From Ardenticatenaceae bacterium (lineage in GTDB: Bacteria > Chloroflexota > Anaerolineae > Promineifilales > Promineifilaceae), in contig WYBM01000071.1 of the NCBI GenBank assembly GCA_011525915.1, positions 62,001-126,000 on the forward strand: a DNA stretch of 64,000 nucleotides, in the 5' to 3' direction. A model generated the notes under the pieces. The model saw nothing but the letters and a program-made list of their open reading frames with translations, had not been told where the DNA came from and did not search any database. The translations under genes and the position numbers were made by a program. Positions 41,350 to 50,000 of this stretch are shown piece by piece (the stretch's first letter is position 1; every line of letters starts with the position of its first letter).

Positions 41350-43284
41350 CTAGTTTTTGCTAAACGGCGGACCGGCCTTGTTGTTATTCTGTGCCGCCCA
41401 CTGCATGGTGTACAGATTGTAATAGCGGCCTTTTTGCGCCAGCAACTTTTCGTGTGTGCCTTTTTCCACAATGCGGCCATGTTCTAACACCACAATCTGG
41501 TCAGCATTGACAATGGTGCTCAACCGATGGGCGATCACAAAGCTGGTGCGCCCTTCCATCAGCCGGTCCAGGGCCCGTTCAATTTGTTTTTCCGTGGTGG
41601 TATCCACGCTGCTGGTAGCTTCATCCAGGATCAAAATGCGCGGATCTGCCAGCAAGGCCCGGGCAAAGGAGACCATTTGCCGCTGGCCCACACTTAAATT
41701 CACCCCGTTTTCGCCCACTTCTGTATCATACTCATCTGGCATTTTGCTGATAAAGTCATGGGCTCCCACTGCCTTGGCGGCGGCCATCACTTCTTCATCG
41801 CTGGCATCCAGACGGCCGTAGCGAATATTTTGCCTGATAGTACCTGTAAACAGGAACGTATCTTGCAGCACAATGCCCAACTGGGAGCGCAGGCTGGCCT
41901 GTGTCACCTGGCGTACATCATGCCCGTCAATTTTTAGGGCGCCAGCGGTCACGTCAAAAAAGCGCGAAAGCAGGCGGATGATGGTGCTTTTACCTGCCCC
42001 CGTTTCGCCTACCAGAGCAATGCGCTGGCCGGGCTGGACGTGCAGGTTTAACCCATGCAGTACCAGCTCCTGGTCATTATAACTAAACGTGACCTCTTCA
42101 AAATCTACCTGGCCGGTAATAGGGGGTAGGGTGCTGGCGCCTGGCTGGTCTGTCAGGTCTGGTTTTTTATCCAACAAACCAAAGACGCGCTCACTAGAGG
42201 CCATGGTCGCCTGGAAGGTGTTGTAACGCTGTGCCAGTTCACGAATGGGGTCAAAGAAGCGGTTGATGTAAAGAATGAAGGCCACCAGTTGGCCGGTGGT
42301 CAGGGCGTCACCCAGGACCAGGTAGCCGCCTACAGCCACCACCAACGCTGTGGCCAACGCGCCCATAAAATCAACGCCGGGGAAAAAGACGGCCGTTAAC
42401 CGCGCTGCCGCAATATTGCTGTCTAGAAAGGAGTGATTCAGATCATCAAAGTGGTGGGCATTTTCCACTTCGCGCACAAAGCTCTTGGTCACGCGGATGC
42501 CAGAAATGGATTCGTTCAGGTAGCCGTTGATCAATGACAGCCGCTGCCGCGTGGCCCGGTAAGCCAGACGCACATGAACACGATAGTAGTTGGTGAGTAT
42601 GAACATCAAAGGCAGCACGGCAAACGTTACCAGCGCCAGCCGCCAGTTGATCCACAACATGGCGATGATAATACCCACCAGGGTAAAAAAGCTGCGAAAC
42701 AGGCCGGTGATCGACCAGGTGATAAAATCTTGCAGCACGCCTACATCGCTGATCAGGCGGCTCATCAGCCGGCCGACGCTGTAATTGTTATGAAAGTTGA
42801 GCGACAGGGCGTGCAGATGCCGGAACAGCACACTGCGATAATCGGCCACAACTTTGGTGCCCACAAAAGCCATGATTTTGATGCGCCAGCGGTTGGTTAT
42901 CCATTCGCTCAGGGCCGCCAGTAAAAAAATGATGGTCCAGTAACGCAGCACGGTAGACGAACCCGCGCCGATGCCTTTGTCAATGGCATACCCGACGATG
43001 GAAGGTTGGATAACGGCCAGCAGCGAGCTGACGATCATGAGGATGATGGCCAGGACCAGCTGCCGCAGGTAGGGGCTCATAAACCCCAGCAAACGACGTA
43101 CAAGACGGCCGTCATACGCTTTACCCAACAGGTCATCTTCATCACGCAGCAGCGGCCGTATGCGCTCTTCCCGCGCTTCCCGCGCCTCACGTTCTTCGTC
43201 TTCCATGCTCAGCCGCGACGGCAGAACGCTGCTGATCCAGCTTTGTTTCCTTTCAGGTGGAGAGGACAAATTTTTTGTTGACAT
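41350..43284 (-). CDS. Heterodimeric ABC exporter subunit with catalytic Walker B
   Basis: 644 residues. A ~60-residue charged N-terminal extension is followed by six transmembrane helices (about 75-370) and the ATPase domain (Walker A GETGAGKST, signature LSVGQRQMVSFAR, Walker B ILILDEATSSVD with Glu, H-loop IAHRLST). The paired gene 31 bases upstream has a degenerate Walker B, so the two should form a BmrCD/TM287-288-type heterodimer with one active ATP site. The signature reads LSVGQ instead of LSGGQ. Confidence 0.93.
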   Translation of the reverse strand: MSTKNLSSPPERKQSWISSVLPSRLSMEDEEREAREAREERIRPLLRDEDDLLGKAYDGRLVRRLLGFMSPYLRQLVLAIILMIVSSLLAVIQPSIVGYAIDKGIGAGSSTVLRYWTIIFLLAALSEWITNRWRIKIMAFVGTKVVADYRSVLFRHLHALSLNFHNNYSVGRLMSRLISDVGVLQDFITWSITGLFRSFFTLVGIIIAMLWINWRLALVTFAVLPLMFILTNYYRVHVRLAYRATRQRLSLINGYLNESISGIRVTKSFVREVENAHHFDDLNHSFLDSNIAAARLTAVFFPGVDFMGALATALVVAVGGYLVLGDALTTGQLVAFILYINRFFDPIRELAQRYNTFQATMASSERVFGLLDKKPDLTDQPGASTLPPITGQVDFEEVTFSYNDQELVLHGLNLHVQPGQRIALVGETGAGKSTIIRLLSRFFDVTAGALKIDGHDVRQVTQASLRSQLGIVLQDTFLFTGTIRQNIRYGRLDASDEEVMAAAKAVGAHDFISKMPDEYDTEVGENGVNLSVGQRQMVSFARALLADPRILILDEATSSVDTTTEKQIERALDRLMEGRTSFVIAHRLSTIVNADQIVVLEHGRIVEKGTHEKLLAQKGRYYNLYTMQWAAQNNNKAGPPFSKN

Positions 43285-43315
43285 AAGGTTAAAGATGGTC
43301 GGTTTAAGGGTTCAC

Positions 43316-45091
43316 CTAATCACCAAGCTCCATTTGTTCTTCTAAAGCGGAAAACTCTTCCTGATCGCGCAGCTGCAAATCGTAAATCTGCCGGTAGAGG
43401 CCGCCCTGGGACAGCAGTTCTTCGTGCCTGCCCTGCTGCACGATGCGCCCTTTGTCCAGCACCAAAATGCAATCGGCATGTTTTAATGTCAGCAGCCGTT
43501 GGGCAATGATGAAGGTGGTGCGCCCGGTCATAAGTGTTTGCAGCGCCTGCTGAATAAGGTGTTCGGTTTCGGTATCTACGCTGCTGGTGGAGTCATCCAG
43601 GATCAGGATGCGGGGGTCTACCAGCAGGGCGCGGGCAATGGCCATGCGCTGCCGCTGCCCGCCGCTCAGCGTCACGCCTCGTTCCCCCACGCGGGTCTCA
43701 TACCCATCGCTAAAACCCATAATAAACTCATGGGCGTGGGCCGCTTTGGCCGCGGCGATGATGTCATCCATGCTGGCCTGAGGACGGCCGTAAGCAATGT
43801 TCTGGGCGATGCTCTGGCTAAAGATAAACGGCTCTTGCAGCACAATGCCAAAGTGCTGCCGCAGTGATTTAACCTGCAGCTCACGCACGTCATGGCCGTC
43901 GATCAAGACACGGCCGTGGGTGGCATCATAAAAGCGTGGTATCAGGCTGGTAATGGTGGACTTGCCTGAGCCGGTAGGCCCGATCAGGGCAAACTTTTGC
44001 CCCGGCTCTACATGAAAACTAATGTCCGCCAGCACCACACGGGTATCGGCATAGGCAAAACCCACCTGGGCAAATGTCACCGCTCCCCGGCAATGATCCA
44101 GGGGTAGGGCACCTGGTTTCTCTTGGATTTCGTTGGGCGTATCAATGATCTCAAAGACGCGGCTGGAGCTGGCCCCGGCTGTCGCCGCCAGGTTTACCAG
44201 GAAGCCCAACCGCTGCACCGGCTGGCCCAGCATGAGGACGTAAGAAATAAGGGCAAAAAGTGTACCCACGGTAATGACGCCATCCAAGGCCATCGGCCCC
44301 CCAAACCACAGCAGCAAAAAGATGCTCAACGCCACCAGGAAGGTGAAAAAAGGCCAGTTATTGGCCCAGGTTTTGATCAGTTCATAACGATGGTCAAACC
44401 ATTCATTGTTGGCGGTGTCAAACTTTTCCAGTTCATAGGGCTCACGGGCAAAAGCCTTCACCACGTTAATGCCGGTCATGCTTTCTTGCATCACGGCGGA
44501 CAGGAAGCCCATCTGCTCTTGAATGCGCTTAAACATGGGTTCGACCACATTGCCGAAGCGTATCGCCGCCAACACCAGAATCACCAGTGGCCCCAGGGCA
44601 ATAAACGCCAGTTGTGGTGATTCCAAAAACATGGCAATGATCACGCCGGCCATCAGCAAAATGGTAGAGATCAACCCTTCCAGGCCAATACCCACAAAAC
44701 GTTCTGTTTCCCCAATGTCACTGGTAGCCCGGCTCATCAGGTCGCCCGTGTGGGCCCGATCATGAAAGGCAAAAGGCAGGTGTTGTACGGCGTCATAAAA
44801 TTGCCGGCGCAGATCGTAAGCCACGCGGTGGGTGAGCCATTCGGCGTAAAAGAGCTGCCCATAACCGGCCAGCCCACGCAGCAGAGCAATGCCCAGAATA
44901 ATGCCCCCGGCTGCAAACAGGGCACGATTATTGCCGGAGGCCAGCCCTTCGTCGATGGCTTGTTTGATGACCTGGGGCACGATAAGGTTAAACCCTGTAG
45001 CCATCAAGAGGGCAGCATAAGCCAGGAAGAGTTGTTTCCAATACGGCCGTAAATAGCCCAACAATCGCCTATACACCGTTGCTTTTCTCAT
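43316..45091 (-). CDS. Heterodimeric ABC exporter subunit with degenerate Walker B
   Basis: 591 residues: six transmembrane helices (about 15-310) and an ATPase domain with Walker A GPTGSGKST and canonical signature LSGGQRQRMAIAR. The Walker B is ILILDDSTSSVD, where Asp replaces the catalytic Glu, and the H-loop region reads IIAQRLLT, with Gln replacing the switch His. Both changes mark the degenerate-site half of a heterodimeric exporter. Start is ATG 45091 after GAGGTGG; TTG 45097 is rejected. First gene of the pair. Confidence 0.94.
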   Translation of the reverse strand: MRKATVYRRLLGYLRPYWKQLFLAYAALLMATGFNLIVPQVIKQAIDEGLASGNNRALFAAGGIILGIALLRGLAGYGQLFYAEWLTHRVAYDLRRQFYDAVQHLPFAFHDRAHTGDLMSRATSDIGETERFVGIGLEGLISTILLMAGVIIAMFLESPQLAFIALGPLVILVLAAIRFGNVVEPMFKRIQEQMGFLSAVMQESMTGINVVKAFAREPYELEKFDTANNEWFDHRYELIKTWANNWPFFTFLVALSIFLLLWFGGPMALDGVITVGTLFALISYVLMLGQPVQRLGFLVNLAATAGASSSRVFEIIDTPNEIQEKPGALPLDHCRGAVTFAQVGFAYADTRVVLADISFHVEPGQKFALIGPTGSGKSTITSLIPRFYDATHGRVLIDGHDVRELQVKSLRQHFGIVLQEPFIFSQSIAQNIAYGRPQASMDDIIAAAKAAHAHEFIMGFSDGYETRVGERGVTLSGGQRQRMAIARALLVDPRILILDDSTSSVDTETEHLIQQALQTLMTGRTTFIIAQRLLTLKHADCILVLDKGRIVQQGRHEELLSQGGLYRQIYDLQLRDQEEFSALEEQMELGD

Positions 45092-45556
45092 AGACAACCA
45101 CCTCGGCTTCTCGCCGCATGCATTTAATAATTAGATAATCATCTAGTAAATCCCCAGTCTATAACGAAGTGGGTAAAGTGTCCACTGTTAAAGAGTACTC
45201 ATTTAACAATCGTTTGCATAAAAAGGGCACTCATTTGTTTGGCATTCATCACCGGCTATCAGGCCTGGCAACCGCTTGTCTACCAATCACCGGCTATAAA
45301 CAAACTTCCTTTATCCTGAATAAACTGAATACAGGATTCCCGTTTTTGCTTTGGCCGCCAACCACTACCGTAACATCTACACTGCGGCCATAATATTGGG
45401 TAATCGGCAACAATCATTCAGAAATAAAATCGCTTGGGGCGTTGCCGATTCCTTGAGGAAACCGCAGTTTACGCTCTTTGGGAATTCCGAATAGTTTCTG
45501 CGGTTTACCTGGCTTTACTTGCCGGTAACCATCTGGCAGTAAGAAGGAAGATTCCC
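45092..45556. other. AT-rich divergent intergenic region
   Basis: A 465-base gap between the divergent exporter and the beta-helix gene. It holds no supported gene. Visible structure: a 12-base direct repeat ATCACCGGCTAT at 45248-45259 and 45286-45297, and an inverted repeat AACCGCAG...CTGCGGTTT near 45458-45510 that could fold in the leader of the beta-helix gene. Promoters must lie here, but I could not pick convincing hexamers. Confidence 0.5.
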
Positions 45557-48070
45557 ATGTTCTTAACTATGTGTAAACGCCTTGTTTCTGTCTTCTCAAT
45601 TTCCTCAGTGTTGCTGGCGCTGACAATGTGCCAGATTGATGAAGCGGCCAGCCGCACGGCCGTGACCCCGGCCCTACCCCCATCCATTACCCTGCCCGCC
45701 ACCAGCGAACTAGAAATTTGGCAGGGCAGCGGCCAAACGTTTTACCTGGGCCAGGCTGCCTGTGATGACAACGGGCCGGGCAGCGCTAGCCAGCCCTTTT
45801 GTACCTTTGCCGCCGCCGGGGCTGCCTTACAGCCAGGCGATACACTCATCGTTCAGAACGGAGTATATCTTGAGCAGGTAGTGGTTGACGGGTGGCAAGG
45901 CACGGCCGTGAACCCCATCACCATCCGCGGCCAGAGCCGGGACGGCGTCATTTTTGACGGTGGGTGCCCCGGCTTCCCCTGTGGCGTCAACGATGTGCCC
46001 GGCAGTTGGGATGATGAAACAGGTATGATTAATGTCAGGAGTGGCACCCATCTTGTCTTGCGTGACCTGACGGTGCAAAACATCATTGCTGTGGGCGTTA
46101 CCCTAAGCGCCGGACAAAACATTACCATGACCAATGTAACTGTCAAGGGCACGGGTCACGCCGGTACGCTGGTTCTGTATACCCAAGGAGCAACCATTGC
46201 CGCCAATGACATTGGCTTTGTACAGCAAGGCTGGCGCGATGAAAACAACAACGTGCAAATCGGGGCGCACGAATCCCTTTCCCTCGTCGGCGTAGACGGC
46301 TTCACCGTGCGCGACAACCATGTTCACGACAGCTTGAAGGAAGGGATTGACATCAAAGAAAGCGCCACCAATGGCCAGGCGACCAACAACCTGGTGGAAC
46401 GCACCTGCCTGGTGGGTATTTACATCAACGAAGTGGAGAATGTGACTGTGCAGGACAATCGTGTGCGTGCGGCTGGTTATTTTTGGGATGGCAGCGGTGA
46501 AGATTTGTGCCCCAACCAGCCCACCTTTGGCAGTTTGTACGGTAACTATTACGGCGGTGGCATCCAGGTAGCCGTGGGTGATCTGGGTGACTTAAGCACC
46601 GGCTGGCTTTCTGACCTGAGGCTATACCGCAATATGATCTGGGACAGTGTAGGCAATGGGCTGGAGTTTTGGGATGAACTGGAGGAAAGCGGCACGGGTG
46701 ACGGCACAATGACCAATATTCAAGTATACAACAACGTGTTTTATAACACTACCTTCGCCGGTATCCGGCTGGAAGATGCCCAAAATGTGAGTGTGGCCAA
46801 CAACATCCTGATGCTGAATGAAGAAGCGCACCTCACCGGCGATATGGTGGGCAGCAGTATGCTGAGCCACAACCTCTTCTTCCCGGCAGAAGGGGCGGCA
46901 GGCATACAGCCAGTCACGGCCGATCCCCACTTTATTGATCCAACCGAGGGCGATTTTTACCTGCAACCGGACAGCCCGGCAATTGACGCCGGGCTGGATG
47001 TGGGGCTGCTTTTTGCCGGCAGCGCGCCAGATATCGGGGCGTATGAAGTGGACACGGCCGTGTACCTGCCTCTCGTCACCACCCCCCCCGCCGCTTCACC
47101 CACCCTCCCTCTGACCGAAGTACGTTATTGGGCCTATCAGATTCAAGACATCAGTGCTGCGGGAGCGGTAGACGCACTGGCTTCCTCCCCTTATGATATG
47201 TTAGTGATTGAACCAACCCGCACAGACTGGTCATCGGACGACCGGTACTTTGCTACGAAAACGGCCGTGACCCAACTCAAAAATAGCCTGGCTGCCGATG
47301 GTTTGCATCGCAAGCTGGTTATTGCCTATATAGACATCGGCGAGGCCGAAGATTGGCGCTGGTATTGGGATTGGTCTACCGGTTGGGACTGCACCGGCCC
47401 CAAACCGGCCGATTGGCCCAACTACATCCTTACCTGTGATCCGGATGGCTGGAGTGGTAATTACCCGGTGGCTTATTGGGATGCTGCCTGGAGAGACATC
47501 ATCATCTATGGCCAGAACACCGGCACACACCCTGACCGTGACTACGTGAGCGTGATTGACGAGGCCATTAACGACGGCTTTGACGGCATCTATCTCGATT
47601 GGGTGGAAGGGTACGAAAATGAAGTTGTCGCCCAGACAGCCCAGGCGTTAGGGCTTGACCCGGCGCTGGAAATGATCGCTTTTATTCAGGAAATGCGCAC
47701 CTATGCCCAGGCGCGGCAGCCCGGTTTCCTCATCATCCAACAAAATGCGGCGGCGCTGGCCGACGGCCGTCCCCAGCTCTTCAACGTTATTGACGCCATC
47801 GCCCAGGAGGGCATCTGGTTTGATGGTGATGCCACCGATGATTGGTATGATCCTAACGGTTACGATTGGGTTAATGATCCCGACCTGACCGACTATTACC
47901 TCTTTCATCTGGAACCCTATCTCAATGCCGGACTGCCGGGTTTTGCCTGCGAATACGCTCTCAACTATGCGCCTACCGCTTATGCCAATGCGCTCGCCGC
48001 GGGATATATTCCTTACGTTACCCGCCGTTCTCTTTCCCAGCTAACAACAACACCACCAGCCTTGCCGTAG
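45557..48070 (+). CDS. Secreted beta-helix protein fused to GH114/TM1410-like domain
   Basis: 837 residues. The N-terminal signal ends in a lipobox-like LALTMC, so it may be a lipoprotein. A right-handed parallel beta-helix region (about residues 55-490) shows repeated NxVxDNxV-type coils and an N-terminal DUF1565-like GQAACDDNGPGSASQPFCTF start. A Pro/Thr linker with VYLPLV follows. The C-terminal ~300 residues (from about 520) have the TM1410/endo-alpha-1,4-polygalactosaminidase look (VRYWAYQIQD, AYIDIGEAEDWRWYW, YLDWVEGYE). Inference: binds and cuts a galactosaminyl-rich polysaccharide. Start is ATG 45557 after AAGGAAG. Confidence 0.82.
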   Translation: MFLTMCKRLVSVFSISSVLLALTMCQIDEAASRTAVTPALPPSITLPATSELEIWQGSGQTFYLGQAACDDNGPGSASQPFCTFAAAGAALQPGDTLIVQNGVYLEQVVVDGWQGTAVNPITIRGQSRDGVIFDGGCPGFPCGVNDVPGSWDDETGMINVRSGTHLVLRDLTVQNIIAVGVTLSAGQNITMTNVTVKGTGHAGTLVLYTQGATIAANDIGFVQQGWRDENNNVQIGAHESLSLVGVDGFTVRDNHVHDSLKEGIDIKESATNGQATNNLVERTCLVGIYINEVENVTVQDNRVRAAGYFWDGSGEDLCPNQPTFGSLYGNYYGGGIQVAVGDLGDLSTGWLSDLRLYRNMIWDSVGNGLEFWDELEESGTGDGTMTNIQVYNNVFYNTTFAGIRLEDAQNVSVANNILMLNEEAHLTGDMVGSSMLSHNLFFPAEGAAGIQPVTADPHFIDPTEGDFYLQPDSPAIDAGLDVGLLFAGSAPDIGAYEVDTAVYLPLVTTPPAASPTLPLTEVRYWAYQIQDISAAGAVDALASSPYDMLVIEPTRTDWSSDDRYFATKTAVTQLKNSLAADGLHRKLVIAYIDIGEAEDWRWYWDWSTGWDCTGPKPADWPNYILTCDPDGWSGNYPVAYWDAAWRDIIIYGQNTGTHPDRDYVSVIDEAINDGFDGIYLDWVEGYENEVVAQTAQALGLDPALEMIAFIQEMRTYAQARQPGFLIIQQNAAALADGRPQLFNVIDAIAQEGIWFDGDATDDWYDPNGYDWVNDPDLTDYYLFHLEPYLNAGLPGFACEYALNYAPTAYANALAAGYIPYVTRRSLSQLTTTPPALP

Positions 48071-48080
48071 GAGGTTCAAA

Positions 48081-48323
48081 ATGGAAGGCATCAGTGAGGC
48101 AGGCCAGACGTTAACCATCGAGACGGTTCGCGAACGGAATGAATGGTTTCACAGCCCGGGTGTGCTGGAAGTATATTATGTGCCAGGGACGCGGCTGGCG
48201 TTGGCTGAAAAGGCGCTGATGGCGGAACGGCACACGGCCGTGCGCCACTATCTGGCGCAACACCAACTTCCGTTACCGCCCCGGCTGTGGGGGCAGCGGG
48301 CTGAAGAAAGCTGGCGGCGCTAG
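48081..48323 (+). CDS. Small hypothetical protein
   Basis: 80 residues, no signal or membrane segment, rich in Arg/Glu/Leu, ending WGQRAEESWRR. A strong TAGGAGG sits 8 bases before the ATG, and the gene starts 10 bases after the beta-helix gene, so it is probably real and co-transcribed. Segments such as WFHSPGVLEVYYVPGT do not match a family I know. Confidence 0.6.
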   Translation: MEGISEAGQTLTIETVRERNEWFHSPGVLEVYYVPGTRLALAEKALMAERHTAVRHYLAQHQLPLPPRLWGQRAEESWRR

Positions 48324-48375
48324 ACTACCGTTATCATCCGCCATTTTGCACTCACCGGTGAGATGTTGATGAAAA

Positions 48376-48447
48376 TCAAAATATTTTGAAGAATAATCAA
48401 AAATTTTGTTGACAAGCCACGAAATATCGTTTATAGTTTGCTAAACT
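48376..48447 (+). promoter_or_regulatory. Strong sigma70 promoter with flanking palindromes (DUF2089 operon)
   Basis: TTGACA at 48409-48414 and TATAGT at 48432-48437 with the ideal 17-base spacer, preceded by an A/T-rich tract. A perfect 14-bp palindrome TCAAAATATTTTGA (48376-48389) and a similar CAAAAATTTTG (48398-48408) sit about two helical turns apart just upstream of -35. AGTTT-N3-AAACT (48435-48447) overlaps the -10 end. This layout is typical of a tightly regulated promoter. The transcript start would be near 48444, about 100 bases before the ATG. Confidence 0.75.
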
Positions 48448-48542
48448 TTGACTTTGAAACCAAAATAATCATCTTGAACATGATAGATTTTAACTAAAGG
48501 CCTGGGGAACAGGACAGGCTTTTAGAGAAGCGGGTAAAACCA

Positions 48543-48938
48543 ATGCGCAAGCTTTTAGAAATGTGCCCCGCCTGTGCGGGAGAACTCATTGTGACCCAAC
48601 AAACATGTGTGCGCTGTAGCACCAGTGTGGTGGGGGAGTTTAAGCCTACTATTTTTGCCCGGCTTTCACCAGAAAACCTGGCCTTTCTAGAGTTGTTCAT
48701 TAAAAACAAGGGAAACGTCAAAGAAATGGAACGGGAGATGGGTGAATCTTACTGGGCCATACGTAATCGCATCAATGAGATTATTGAAGAATTGGGCCTG
48801 GAAAAGAAAAACGTAGAGCCTTCCGAAGCAATGGTTGACATAAAAGAACAGCGGCAAACCATTTTAAATCGCCTGGATCAGGGCGACATCAGCGTCGATG
48901 AAGCCACGGAGATGCTCAAACAGCTCAGACCACATTAG
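48543..48938 (+). CDS. DUF2089-family zinc-ribbon/HTH regulator
   Basis: 131 residues. The N-terminal zinc ribbon is CPACAGELIVTQQTCVRC. A helical DNA-binding-like segment follows (about 42-85, LAFLELFIKNKGNVKEMEREM), as in DUF2089 proteins. A C-terminal module (about 100-128, TILNRLDQGDISVDEATEML) recurs at the N-termini of the two repeat proteins downstream. Family knowledge suggests a transcription regulator, although DUF2089 itself is uncharacterised. It is the first gene after the palindrome-rich promoter, so autoregulation is a reasonable inference. Confidence 0.85.
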   Translation: MRKLLEMCPACAGELIVTQQTCVRCSTSVVGEFKPTIFARLSPENLAFLELFIKNKGNVKEMEREMGESYWAIRNRINEIIEELGLEKKNVEPSEAMVDIKEQRQTILNRLDQGDISVDEATEMLKQLRPH

Positions 48939-49067
48939 CGTGTAAAGATTGAAAGTGTGAGTGCGGTTGCGCACCACTCGCAAGCATAAAACCTGTAACC
49001 TTTTGCAATTCACTATCGGCAACAAACGGCCGTAGGGCCGTAGCTGCCCCTTGCCAGGAGAATGAAC

Positions 49068-49751
49068 ATGAATGAAGAACGTACACAAATTTTACAGTTG
49101 GTGAGCAAAGGCAAAATCACGGCTGAAGAAGCTATGCAGTTGCTAGATGCCCTGGGTGAAGCAGAACAACAACCAGCGAAAACGGCGGCTGCCCCATCAC
49201 CTGAAAAACAAACAAACGACCGTACCCCGCTTCTCACCGCCGACCATCTGGTGAAGCTTAACCGGGAAGGCGTCTCCTCAGATTTTTTACGGGCTATCAA
49301 AATGCTGCCACAGGTAAAGGGCCTGACCGGTGACCACATTGTGGCGATGGGTGTGGAGGGGGTGTCGCCTGATTTTATCCATGCCATAGCCCATTGCCAC
49401 ATGATTGGCCTGACCGGTGATCATATGGTGCGCATGGGCGTTGAAGATGTCTCCCCAGATTTTATCAAGGCGTTAGAGGGCTTACATCTTAAAGGGCTGA
49501 CGGGCGACCACATTGTGGAAATGGGCCTGGAAGATGTGTCGCCGGACTTTATTCGGGCATTGCATGGCCTGGAACTCCCTGGCCTGACCGGTGATCATAT
49601 TGTGGCCATGGCCCTTGAAGATGTCAGCCCTGACTTTATCCACCACCTGAAAGAACTTAACCTGGAGGGTCTGACTGGTGACCACCTGGTGGAAATGGCT
49701 GTGGAAGGCTTTGACCCAGATGTGCTGCGCGAAATGGATGGATTGTTGTAA
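49068..49751 (+). CDS. 29-residue-repeat protein with SHOCT-like N-terminus (repeat family A)
   Basis: 227 residues. An N-terminal helical module (RTQILQLVSKGKITAEEAMQ) matches the LiaX/YvlB-type N-terminus and the tail of the upstream DUF2089 protein. After a Pro/Ala linker come six tandem 29-residue units of the form LTGDHIVxMGxExVSPDFIxAL. No signal, membrane segment or cysteine cluster. The units look like a helical solenoid, a protein-binding scaffold. Start is ATG 49068, seven bases from AGGAG. Function unknown. Confidence 0.85.
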   Translation: MNEERTQILQLVSKGKITAEEAMQLLDALGEAEQQPAKTAAAPSPEKQTNDRTPLLTADHLVKLNREGVSSDFLRAIKMLPQVKGLTGDHIVAMGVEGVSPDFIHAIAHCHMIGLTGDHMVRMGVEDVSPDFIKALEGLHLKGLTGDHIVEMGLEDVSPDFIRALHGLELPGLTGDHIVAMALEDVSPDFIHHLKELNLEGLTGDHLVEMAVEGFDPDVLREMDGLL

Positions 49752-49769
49752 TTTGGAAGGAACAAACAT

Positions 49770-49997
49770 ATGGATACTCACCCCGATATATTTTGGTACG
49801 TCATGCACACATCACGGCAGGAAGAAGCGGCCCTGAGACACGCTTTGTTGCTGGACCCAGACGGCCGTAAACGCCAGGCATCTCCTCGTAAACGGTTGTT
49901 ACTGGCCAGTGGCAGCTGGCTGGTTCGCTTGGGTACAGCGTTGCAAGGTTGGGCCGGTCATGATTATCAGCTGCCGCAAACGCAGGAAGGTTATTAA
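49770..49997 (+). CDS. Small hypothetical protein between repeat genes
   Basis: 75 residues with a GGAAGGA ribosome site, 18 bases after the first repeat gene and 3 bases before the next. It has an acidic N-terminal half (FWYVMHTSRQEEAALRH) and a basic segment, then a moderately hydrophobic stretch (RLLLASGSWLVRLGTALQGW) that could associate with a membrane. No family recognised. Tight spacing argues that it belongs to the operon. Confidence 0.65.
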   Translation: MDTHPDIFWYVMHTSRQEEAALRHALLLDPDGRKRQASPRKRLLLASGSWLVRLGTALQGWAGHDYQLPQTQEGY

Positions 49998-50000
49998 GAG

